Source: DAOUTW01 sp964523575 (GTDB taxonomy: Bacteria; Zixibacteria; MSB-5A5; GN15; JAAZOE01). Taken from it: DNA of 64,000 bases. This document shows positions 16,330 to 22,956 of the stretch, one piece after another. How positions within the stretch are numbered: position 1 is the stretch's first letter; every line of letters begins with the position of its first letter. The stretch lies in contig CAZGAV010000001.1 of the NCBI GenBank assembly GCA_964523575.1, forward strand, positions 1 through 64,000, given 5' to 3'. The notes beneath the pieces are model-generated. The model was given only the letters and a program-made list of their open reading frames with translations. It ran no database searches and had not been told where the DNA came from. Position numbers and translations under genes: made by a program.

Positions 16330-17238
16330 TTATTTCAAAAGCTGCTTCACATAGGTCGGCAAAGCGAAGGAGCCGAAATGGATGTCTTTATTATAATAAG
16401 TGCAGGCAACAAGGTCGGTTGTTTCGTACCGGGCGGCGTCGAAATCGTCCAGTGGATGATACTTTTTGGAGCAGAACGCGAATGACCAGTAGGAGGAGGG
16501 GTATATCGGCATCAGGCAGGTGTACATCCTCACGATCGGAAAGATCGATTTCAAATTGGCATACATGGCTTTGATAGTAGCCGGATTGAAAAGCGGTGAC
16601 TCCGATTGGGTCACCAAAATGCCGTCGTCGTTGAGGCGGTCATGGACCGCCTGATGGAAAGTCTTTTGAAAGAGCTCGGCGGCGGGGCCTATGGGATCGG
16701 AGAGGTCGAGAAGAATCAGGTCGAACTTTTCGTCGGTTCCTTCGATGAATTTTTTGCCGTCTTCATACAGCAGATGACACCGGGGATCGTCCAGTCCGGC
16801 CGTCAAGCGAGGGAAATGTCTTTTCGAAGCCTCAACCACCTTCCGGTCGATTTCGCACATAGTGCAGTTTTTAACATCGGGATGCATCATGACGTTGGTG
16901 ACACAGCCGCCGTCGCCGCCGCCGATGACCAGCACCCGGTCGGGATGGGGGTGGACGAAAAGCGGCACGTGGGCGATCATTTCGTTATAAGCGTTGGTGT
17001 CGCCTTCGGCAACCATAAGCGAACCATAGAGCACCAGCGCCTTGCCGAACTCCTCGGTTTCCAGGATTTCAATGCGCTGGAATTCGGACTCGGTTGACTC
17101 GACGAAACGCGATATCTTGAATGTATGACCCGATTTTCCCTGATGCAATTCCGTAAACCAGACATTCCAGAGATTATCCATCGCATCTTCGCGGATAAAG
17201 CGTTCATCGACTTTCAGGGTAGTTTTGTCTGCGCTCAT
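16330..17238 (-). CDS. speE: Polyamine aminopropyltransferase (spermidine synthase)
   Basis: A 302-residue enzyme that adds an aminopropyl group from decarboxylated SAM to putrescine. GGGDGGCVTNVMMHP is the SAM-binding glycine loop, with CEIDRKVVEASKRHFP after the next strand and LLDLSDPIGPAAELF carrying the catalytic Asp. I start at 17238 (MSADKTT), where GGAG lies just upstream; the open frame continues into the neighbouring decarboxylase gene but has no support. It lies 8 bp after the decarboxylase in a speH-decarboxylase-speE operon. Confidence 0.93.
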   Translation of the reverse strand: MSADKTTLKVDERFIREDAMDNLWNVWFTELHQGKSGHTFKISRFVESTESEFQRIEILETEEFGKALVLYGSLMVAEGDTNAYNEMIAHVPLFVHPHPDRVLVIGGGDGGCVTNVMMHPDVKNCTMCEIDRKVVEASKRHFPRLTAGLDDPRCHLLYEDGKKFIEGTDEKFDLILLDLSDPIGPAAELFQKTFHQAVHDRLNDDGILVTQSESPLFNPATIKAMYANLKSIFPIVRMYTCLMPIYPSSYWSFAFCSKKYHPLDDFDAARYETTDLVACTYYNKDIHFGSFALPTYVKQLLK

Positions 17239-17246
17239 AACCACTC

Positions 17247-18404
17247 CTACCACTCGACCGTTATTATGCGAGCTTTTTCCAGGCCGTTGAAATCCGAAGC
17301 CGACACCGAGCAGTAAGCGCCCATGGCGGGAAACATCAGGATATCGCCGATATCCAGCGGCGGCATCAGGCATTCCCGGTAAATGACATCGAAAGAATCG
17401 CAGGTGGGACCGGCCAGCACCGCCTTCTCCCATTTGGTGTTACGGTTGGTCAGGGCCTGATAGTCACAACCGTCGAACAGGCGACCCGAAAAAGAACCGT
17501 AAAGCCCGTCGTCCAGATAATACCATATGATTCCGCTCCGGGTCGATTTGCCGATCACCGACGCGAAGAGGGTGCCGGCATCGCCGCTGATATATCGTCC
17601 CGGTTCGCATATGACGCGCATGGAAGGGTCGATCTCCCTTTTCAGGGCGGTCGCTATCGCTTTACCGATGGTTTCAATCGACGGTATGTTGCTCAAATAT
17701 CTGACGGGGAAGCCTCCGCCGATATCCAAAATTTCCGGGTCGAGACCCTTACCATGAGCCAAATCAATCAGGCTTCGGGCGGTTTTAATCGCCGAAACGT
17801 ATTGCCGGGGATCGGTACATTGGGACCCGACGTGAAAACAGAAGCCCTTGAAATTCAGGCGGAGAGCGATAATCTTATCCAGCAGGGCCGGAATGTCCTC
17901 CGGGGCGGCGCCAAATTTATAAGAAAGGTCAACCGCCGCGGCCTTACCCTCGGTCCGAAAACGAAGTAAAAGACCGGCCCGGTCGCCATATCGACCGAAT
18001 TTATCCAGTTCGCTTAGATTGTCGGCGACAAAGGTTCGCACGCCCAGATCGATGGAGCCGTCGAATTCCAGCCGGCTTTTTATGGGATTGGTATGAATCG
18101 TCTGTCCCGCATCCACGCCGCATTCTAAAGTGCCCTTAAGCTCACGCACCGATGAAATATCGAAGGAACATCCGTCGCCGGCCAGCGTGCGGATAATATC
18201 CGGATGATTGTTGGACTTGACGGCGTAGAAAACCTCGACGCCGGGCAGAGCGGCTCGCAGGCGGCGAAGGTTTTCACGCACCTGCGCCGGGCGAAGGACC
18301 ATAAATGGGGTTGGCACGGCCCGCATCATTTCGTCGGCCCGTTGAAAGTCTATCCCGAACATGCTCCGGGCAGACATACGCTTCTTGATATGAATCGCTT
18401 TCAT
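17247..18404 (-). CDS. Ornithine/lysine decarboxylase, PLP fold type III
   Basis: A 385-residue alanine-racemase-fold decarboxylase. VFYAVKSNNHPDI contains the PLP lysine. FHVGSQC, LDIGGGFP and ICEPGRYISG are conserved PLP-phosphate and barrel motifs. AGPTCDSFDVI carries the active-site Cys of eukaryotic-type ornithine decarboxylases. It probably makes putrescine for SpeE; lysine may also be accepted, as in dual-specificity bacterial enzymes. The ATG at 18404 has a poor ribosome binding site; ATG 18380 (MSARSMF) with AAGAAG upstream is a good alternative start. Confidence 0.9.
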   Translation of the reverse strand: MKAIHIKKRMSARSMFGIDFQRADEMMRAVPTPFMVLRPAQVRENLRRLRAALPGVEVFYAVKSNNHPDIIRTLAGDGCSFDISSVRELKGTLECGVDAGQTIHTNPIKSRLEFDGSIDLGVRTFVADNLSELDKFGRYGDRAGLLLRFRTEGKAAAVDLSYKFGAAPEDIPALLDKIIALRLNFKGFCFHVGSQCTDPRQYVSAIKTARSLIDLAHGKGLDPEILDIGGGFPVRYLSNIPSIETIGKAIATALKREIDPSMRVICEPGRYISGDAGTLFASVIGKSTRSGIIWYYLDDGLYGSFSGRLFDGCDYQALTNRNTKWEKAVLAGPTCDSFDVIYRECLMPPLDIGDILMFPAMGAYCSVSASDFNGLEKARIITVEW

Positions 18405-18415
18405 GAGGAGCGCCC

Positions 18416-18829
18416 TTACGCCAGTTCGCCTCGCGCCATCGGGCTTTCGACCGGCTTGTGAGGCAGGATTTCATCGTTGCCTCCGGGAATTCCCCGGGCG
18501 ATTTCACGGGTGCGCAAATCCCGACAACCCAGTTTTTCCTTGAGGTACCGGCAGGCTTCCCAGGGGTCAACCTGGTCGCCGCAAGTGAAGAAATCGGCCG
18601 CGGCATAACCGTATTCCGGCCAGGTGTGTATCGAGATATGGGACTCGGCAATAACCACCACCCCCGAGAGACCGTGGGGGTTATACTGATGAAAAACCGA
18701 ATCGACGATGGTCGCCCGGGCCTTGCGGGCGGCTTCTTTTAAATGACATTCAATCGCCTGGAGGTCGTTGAGTACTTCCCGATCGCAACCGCTGAATTCA
18801 GCCAATATATGTCGTCCAAGTTTGCGCAT
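18416..18829 (-). CDS. speH: S-adenosylmethionine decarboxylase proenzyme
   Basis: A 137-residue bacterial class 1B AdoMetDC. Self-cleavage between Glu62 and Ser63 in IAESHISIHTWPEYGYA would create the pyruvoyl cofactor; His68 and Cys82 (FFTCGD) match the processing and catalytic residues of the family. It supplies the aminopropyl donor used by the linked speE. The C-terminal 15 residues extend past the usual end. A GGGAGG site precedes the ATG, and it is the first enzyme gene after the regulator. Confidence 0.95.
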   Translation of the reverse strand: MRKLGRHILAEFSGCDREVLNDLQAIECHLKEAARKARATIVDSVFHQYNPHGLSGVVVIAESHISIHTWPEYGYAAADFFTCGDQVDPWEACRYLKEKLGCRDLRTREIARGIPGGNDEILPHKPVESPMARGELA

Positions 18830-18859
18830 GATACGGTCCTCCCATTATCGGGGCTGCCA

Positions 18860-19405
18860 TCACATCTGGGGCGGATTGACGACCCAGATGAAAGTGGTCT
18901 TGTACTTTCCTTTGTTCAAAAACTGGTGAGTCTTGTACGCCTCGAAATAGAAACAATCGTCCTTTCGGAGATGATAACTCTTTTTGCCGTACTTGATGGT
19001 TAATTGACCCGACAGCAAATAACCGAATTCTTCGCCGCTATGAGGTTCTTCCACCGGCAATGATTCGCCCGGATCGAGCGTAATCAGGATCGGGTCCATG
19101 AGCATATTGGTCGAACCGGGCACGAGCAGTTCGAAAGATTGCGCGCCGCGGCCCGGCAGTGAAATACGATCGGCGCGGGTGAAAGAGATTCTTTCGGTCG
19201 CCTCGTCGTCGGCAAAGAATTCACTGATCGAAATCCCCAAAGCATCGAGGATATCAATCAGGGAATCGAGCGAAATCGACGTCTGATCGTTTTCGAACTG
19301 GGATATGAAACCCTTGGTCAACTGAGCCCGGGTGGCCAATTCCTCCTGGGTCAGTTCGGCCGCCAGCCGCAAATCCCTTATTCTTTTGCCAATGCCCAAT
19401 CTCAT
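18860..19405 (-). CDS. XRE-cupin transcriptional regulator of the polyamine genes
   Basis: A 181-residue protein with an N-terminal XRE helix-turn-helix (residues about 6-62; LTQEELATRAQLTKGFISQFE) and a C-terminal cupin (about 105-178; HSGEEFGYLLSGQLTIKYG, YFEAYKTHQFLN). This architecture is that of PuuR-type regulators, in which the cupin senses a small ligand, often a polyamine or its derivative. It is first in the operon, 30 bp before speH, which supports control of polyamine synthesis. The promoter just upstream has an imperfect palindrome at its start site, suggesting autoregulation. Confidence 0.88.
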   Translation of the reverse strand: MRLGIGKRIRDLRLAAELTQEELATRAQLTKGFISQFENDQTSISLDSLIDILDALGISISEFFADDEATERISFTRADRISLPGRGAQSFELLVPGSTNMLMDPILITLDPGESLPVEEPHSGEEFGYLLSGQLTIKYGKKSYHLRKDDCFYFEAYKTHQFLNKGKYKTTFIWVVNPPQM

Positions 19406-19428
19406 CGGTTTATGATAACGTCTCCAAA

Positions 19429-19475
19429 AGTTTAATAAAGTGTCCGTATATAATATCAGAAAACGGCCTTGTCAA
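19429..19475 (-). promoter_or_regulatory. Promoter of the polyamine operon with possible XRE operator
   Basis: On the minus strand TTGACA (19475-19470), exactly 17 bp, then TATATA (19452-19447): a near-consensus sigma-70 promoter. At the expected start site, 19429-19441 reads AGTTTAATAAAGT on the plus strand, an imperfect palindrome (halves AGTTTA and TAAAGT, one mismatch), a plausible binding site for the XRE-cupin protein. Confidence 0.72.
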
Positions 19476-19743
19476 GCGGTTATTTTCTATTTCTGGAGTC
19501 TTTTTTGGAGTTAAATAACCGGCTTCCGGCCCTGATCGGAGCATAAGATTATAAATATTAATGACTTATGAGAAATGGTGGGGGCTCTCCGGGTTTTATA
19601 AACCGTAAAAATATTTTTAACTTTATAAAACATAACCGGTTGTATAGTTGAAGGATTTAATACCGGAAAAGTCCGTTTCCGGCCTCTGGTCGGTGCCGAA
19701 CCCGATTAAACACCGCCCTTCCGGAAACGTCTTCTAATAAGGG

Positions 19744-19772
19744 TTGACCTGAGCCGCTGGCTCGCTTATTAT
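19744..19772 (+). promoter_or_regulatory. Promoter of the outer-membrane protein / lipoprotein pair
   Basis: TTGACC (19744-19749), 17 bp, TATTAT (19767-19772), followed at once by GGGGGGCGTAAG. The ATG of the next gene lies 38 bp past the -10 element. The 270 bp between this promoter and the divergent polyamine promoter are AT-rich and hold no gene. Confidence 0.62.
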
Positions 19773-19809
19773 GGGGGGCGTAAGTAAAAATGAGCTTTTC
19801 GGAGGCAGA

Positions 19810-20349
19810 ATGAGAAAACTACTTTGGCTTAACCTTCTACTTTTGGTCTTTTTGCCGATGCTGACATGGGCCGATCCGGTCGGCTTTGGATTATCCGGCG
19901 GCGTCCTGATTCCGGTAGCGCAGGAGGACCAGTCTTCGGGAACGCTGGTGGCGGTAAAGATCAGGACCCGGCTGGCGGATATGTTGACGCTGGAACCGAA
20001 TCTTCAGTTCGGTCGTTATGGAGACGTCGATATCGGGGGGCTGGGCACGCGCGACGGTTCCTCGCTTAAAAGTTATGGAGTCGATATCACTTTTGGCGAT
20101 CCGATGATGAAAATTGGTCTGAAACCATACCTGTTCATCGGCGGGGCAGTTTACAATACCAAACGAGACGGAGATCTTACGACAAATAAATCGGGGTGGT
20201 CTTTCGGGACGGGACTGGCCCTGGCCATCAACCCGAAATTCGATATCGATCTCCGCGGGCGGTTTAATATCGCCGCTTCCGAGGAATCGACCAGCAGAAA
20301 AGCGATCGGTGTCACCGCCGGTATCACTTATTATGTCGGCAGTTATTAA
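19810..20349 (+). CDS. Small outer-membrane beta-barrel protein
   Basis: A 179-residue protein with a clear signal peptide (MRKLLWLNLLLLVFLPMLTWA). Alternating hydrophobic beta-strands follow, for example LTLEPNLQFGRYG and DIDLRGRFNIAAS, ending GVTAGITYYVGSY with aromatic residues near the C-terminus, as in small OmpA/OmpW-like barrels. The start at 19810 has GGAGGC immediately upstream; an in-frame ATG 39 bp earlier overlaps the promoter and is rejected. No specific function can be read. It is transcribed with the following lipoprotein gene (13 bp apart). Confidence 0.78.
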   Translation: MRKLLWLNLLLLVFLPMLTWADPVGFGLSGGVLIPVAQEDQSSGTLVAVKIRTRLADMLTLEPNLQFGRYGDVDIGGLGTRDGSSLKSYGVDITFGDPMMKIGLKPYLFIGGAVYNTKRDGDLTTNKSGWSFGTGLALAINPKFDIDLRGRFNIAASEESTSRKAIGVTAGITYYVGSY

Positions 20350-20362
20350 GAGGAGTCGCAGC

Positions 20363-20929
20363 ATGAGAAAAATACATCTGATATCGGCGATGACGACGGC
20401 GTTTATTATCGCTGTCGCGGCCGGATGCCTCTCGACCGGAACGGTCGTGATCACGGCCAAACTGTCGCCCGACGCCGACGGAAATCCTATCCATGTTTCC
20501 AACCAATTATTCGCCCAGAACGGCGAGATGGAAGTCGATCTCAGCGATAACGCCACCTTCAAACAATATCGGGACGATATCCGGAATATCGACAACATCG
20601 GTTTCTATCTGGAAGTGACCAACAACGAGCCCCAGCCTGTTGACTTCCAGCTTTTCCTGGAGCCGAATACCTCGGCCAATTACGAATCGGTGCAGGAAAT
20701 GCTCGACTCTTTAACCAATATCATCCTGACCGGGGTCAATGTGCCGGCGGGGAAGACCGTGACGATCGACTGGAATCAGTCGATTCAATACGTAACCAAC
20801 CTGGATGAATTCAAGGACGTGCTTAAAGGGGGCGCTTTCAGCCTTTATGCGGCGGTGCTGCCGAGAGATGCTTTCGATGTCACGATCGATTCGCTGGTTG
20901 TGATAGTCACCTTGACCGGAACCAAGTAG
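20363..20929 (+). CDS. Predicted lipoprotein of unknown function
   Basis: A 188-residue protein. Its N-terminus is a lipoprotein-type signal ending AFIIAVAAGC, with the Cys at about residue 21. The mature part is beta-rich and acidic, with a segment FYLEVTNNEPQPVDFQLFLEP that resembles an Ig-like or LEA-type domain. I do not recognise the family. AGGAG precedes ATG 20363. Co-transcribed with the barrel protein; a terminator follows. Confidence 0.75.
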   Translation: MRKIHLISAMTTAFIIAVAAGCLSTGTVVITAKLSPDADGNPIHVSNQLFAQNGEMEVDLSDNATFKQYRDDIRNIDNIGFYLEVTNNEPQPVDFQLFLEPNTSANYESVQEMLDSLTNIILTGVNVPAGKTVTIDWNQSIQYVTNLDEFKDVLKGGAFSLYAAVLPRDAFDVTIDSLVVIVTLTGTK

Positions 20930-20959
20930 CAGCCCTTACGGCCACGGTTTATGATTTCG

Positions 20960-20985
20960 GGCCCGGCCTACGGTCGGGCCTTTTT
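20960..20985 (+). terminator. Rho-independent terminator
   Basis: GGCCCG (20960-20965) pairs with CGGGCC (20975-20980), followed by TTTTTG. It ends the barrel-lipoprotein operon 30 bp after the lipoprotein stop. Confidence 0.8.
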
Positions 20986-21049
20986 GTATGCGTTGCGGTA
21001 GCAAAAAGAACTTGAGAAAAAAAGACCGGCGGCGTATTATAGGCAATAA

Positions 21050-22477
21050 TTGATTAATCCCGAAGCAAGGAGTCGAGCCATCGAAAAGTACGATATTGCC
21101 ATCATCGGAGCCGGTCCCGGCGGATATACGGCGGCTATTCGGGCGGCTCTGAAAGGGGCCCGGGTGGCGGTGATCGAGGAAGACAAGGTCGGCGGCGTCT
21201 GCCTGAACCGGGGTTGTATACCTTCCAAGTCGCTCATCGCCGGCGCCAACCTTTATTACCAAATGAAGCACGCCTCTGAATTCGGGATTTCGCTGGCGGC
21301 CGCCCCGACCCCGGATTGGCCGGCCATGATAGCCCGCAAGGATAAAATCGTCGGTGGGTTGGTGAACGGCATCAAGCAGCTGTTCAAGAATTATGGGGTC
21401 GAGCATTACAATGGTTTTGGACGGCTGGCCTCGGCCGGGAAAATCGTCATCGAAACTCCTGATGAAACCGAAATCACCATCGGGGCCAAAAATGTTATTC
21501 TGGCCACAGGCTCACGTCCGGCCAATATCCCCGCCTTTCCTCTCGATGGTGTCCGGGTTCTTTCGTCGGATCATCTTCTGGAACTGGAACAATTGCCGGA
21601 ATCGATGCTGATTATCGGGGCCGGCGTCATCGGCTGTGAATGGGCCTTCATGCTGGCTCGCCTCGATGTCAAGGTGGAGATGGTCGAAATGCTGCCCCGG
21701 GCGTTGCCCATGGAGGATGCCATGTCCTCCAAAATCATCGAACGGGAATTGAAAAAGCTTAAGGTCAGATTACATACCGGGGTCAAGGTCGAGGGTCTGG
21801 AAGCGTCGCCCTCGGGACAGATCGGCGCCAGGTTGACCGACGATGCCCGGCTGGAGGCCGAACAGGTGCTGGTTTCGATCGGCCGGGCTTTCAACACCGG
21901 CGATATCGGCTTGGACAAAGTCGGCGTCGAACTCAACCCGAACCGTTCCATCAAGGTCAATGATCGGATGTTGACCAGCGTGAAAAATATTTATGCCATC
22001 GGCGACGTCGCCGGAAAATCGCTATTGGCCTATACCGCCGTGGCCGAGGGTGCGGTCGCGGTCGATAATTGTCTGGGCGAAGCGAGGAAAATCGACTATC
22101 TGAGCGTGCCCTCGGTTATTTTCACTCAACCCGAAGTCGCCTCAGTCGGCCTGACCGAGGAGAAAGCTGCCGAGAAGTATGAAATCGCCACCGGATCTTT
22201 TCCCATGCGGGCTCTGGGTAAAGCGCACGCCGAAGGCGAAATTGCGGGCGAAGTCAAGGTAATCGGCGATAAGAAAACCGACCGCTTGCTGGGCGTGCAC
22301 ATTGTCGGGCCCCATGCCACCGAGGTAATTCATACGCCCGCTCTGGCGATCAAGGAAAAGCTGACGGTCAAGGAACTGGGTTCACTGACCTTCGGCCACC
22401 CGGTGATTTCGGAATCGGTGATGGAAGCCTGCCATAATCTTCATAAGATGTCGGTCCACTTGCCGGGCCAGAGATAA
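21050..22477 (+). CDS. lpdA: Dihydrolipoyl dehydrogenase (E3)
   Basis: A 475-residue flavoprotein disulfide reductase. FAD motif IAIIGAGPGGYTAAIRAA, redox disulfide in GGVCLNRGCIPSKSLI, NAD motif LIIGAGVIGCEWAFMLARL, IYAIGDVAG, and the C-terminal His-Glu dyad region (HPVISESVMEACHNLHK). It reoxidises lipoamide in 2-oxoacid dehydrogenase or glycine cleavage complexes; none of those genes is in the window. The only standard start here is TTG 21050, without a ribosome binding site. A good AAGGAG at 21065-21070 is instead seven bases before an in-frame ATC (21080), so the true start is uncertain. Confidence 0.93.
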   Translation: MINPEARSRAIEKYDIAIIGAGPGGYTAAIRAALKGARVAVIEEDKVGGVCLNRGCIPSKSLIAGANLYYQMKHASEFGISLAAAPTPDWPAMIARKDKIVGGLVNGIKQLFKNYGVEHYNGFGRLASAGKIVIETPDETEITIGAKNVILATGSRPANIPAFPLDGVRVLSSDHLLELEQLPESMLIIGAGVIGCEWAFMLARLDVKVEMVEMLPRALPMEDAMSSKIIERELKKLKVRLHTGVKVEGLEASPSGQIGARLTDDARLEAEQVLVSIGRAFNTGDIGLDKVGVELNPNRSIKVNDRMLTSVKNIYAIGDVAGKSLLAYTAVAEGAVAVDNCLGEARKIDYLSVPSVIFTQPEVASVGLTEEKAAEKYEIATGSFPMRALGKAHAEGEIAGEVKVIGDKKTDRLLGVHIVGPHATEVIHTPALAIKEKLTVKELGSLTFGHPVISESVMEACHNLHKMSVHLPGQR

Positions 22478-22497
22478 AATCCAATGTTTTCATACTC

Positions 22498-22531
22498 AGG
22501 CGCGGAATGAATCGCACATTCTGCGCCTTTT
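22498..22531 (+). terminator. Rho-independent terminator after lpdA
   Basis: AGGCGCGGAATG (22498-22509) pairs along 12 positions with CATTCTGCGCCT (22517-22528), with one G-T wobble and a 7-nt loop, followed by TTTTATATTAT. A second stem (AGCGCGG / CCGCGCT, 22539-22558) follows. Confidence 0.85.
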
Positions 22532-22956
22532 ATATTATAGCGCGGATCAACCCGCGCTTTCTGCGAAAATGTTTTAATTGATTATAATATAATAAGATAT
22601 CGATAGGGGGCTATCTTCGGTGACTATTCGCACGCAAGATATGCGAGAGCGATAAATTTCTGTTCATCTTACCGGATGCCGTTGCATAATTCTAAGGCGT
22701 TGTCCCGGTTGTTATTATAATATTTTTTCAGCAATTGCCGGGCGTGGCATGACTTTTGATACTACTACTGGTGAAGTTAGTTACTCTGTATGGCGGTGAA
22801 GGGTACTAATGAGGTGGGGATGAGGAGTTCCTTTGTGAGGGAGGAACTCCTCTGTTATTTGGGGCTTCCCGATTTTTTGTTTCACGAATTATCTATTTGA
22901 ACGTTATATTGATAAGACAGGGTAATGCCATCCTGTAAACTCGAATCCTGGCAAGA
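22532..22956 (+). other. Long leader region before the secreted-protein array
   Basis: About 425 bp without a gene. It contains a small stem-loop (22539-22558), AT-rich stretches with TATAAT-like sequences (22583-22588 and near 22715) but no convincing -35 boxes, and a perfect 10-bp stem at 22822-22831 / 22843-22852 (GAGGAGTTCC / GGAACTCCTC) about 105 bp before the first secreted protein. The hairpin has no T-tract. No known riboswitch class was recognised. Confidence 0.4.

Noticed and set aside
22562..22760. Cyclic-di-GMP or other known riboswitch in the lpdA to secreted-protein gap
   Set aside because: I looked for conserved cores of common classes and did not see them; only simple hairpins are evident.
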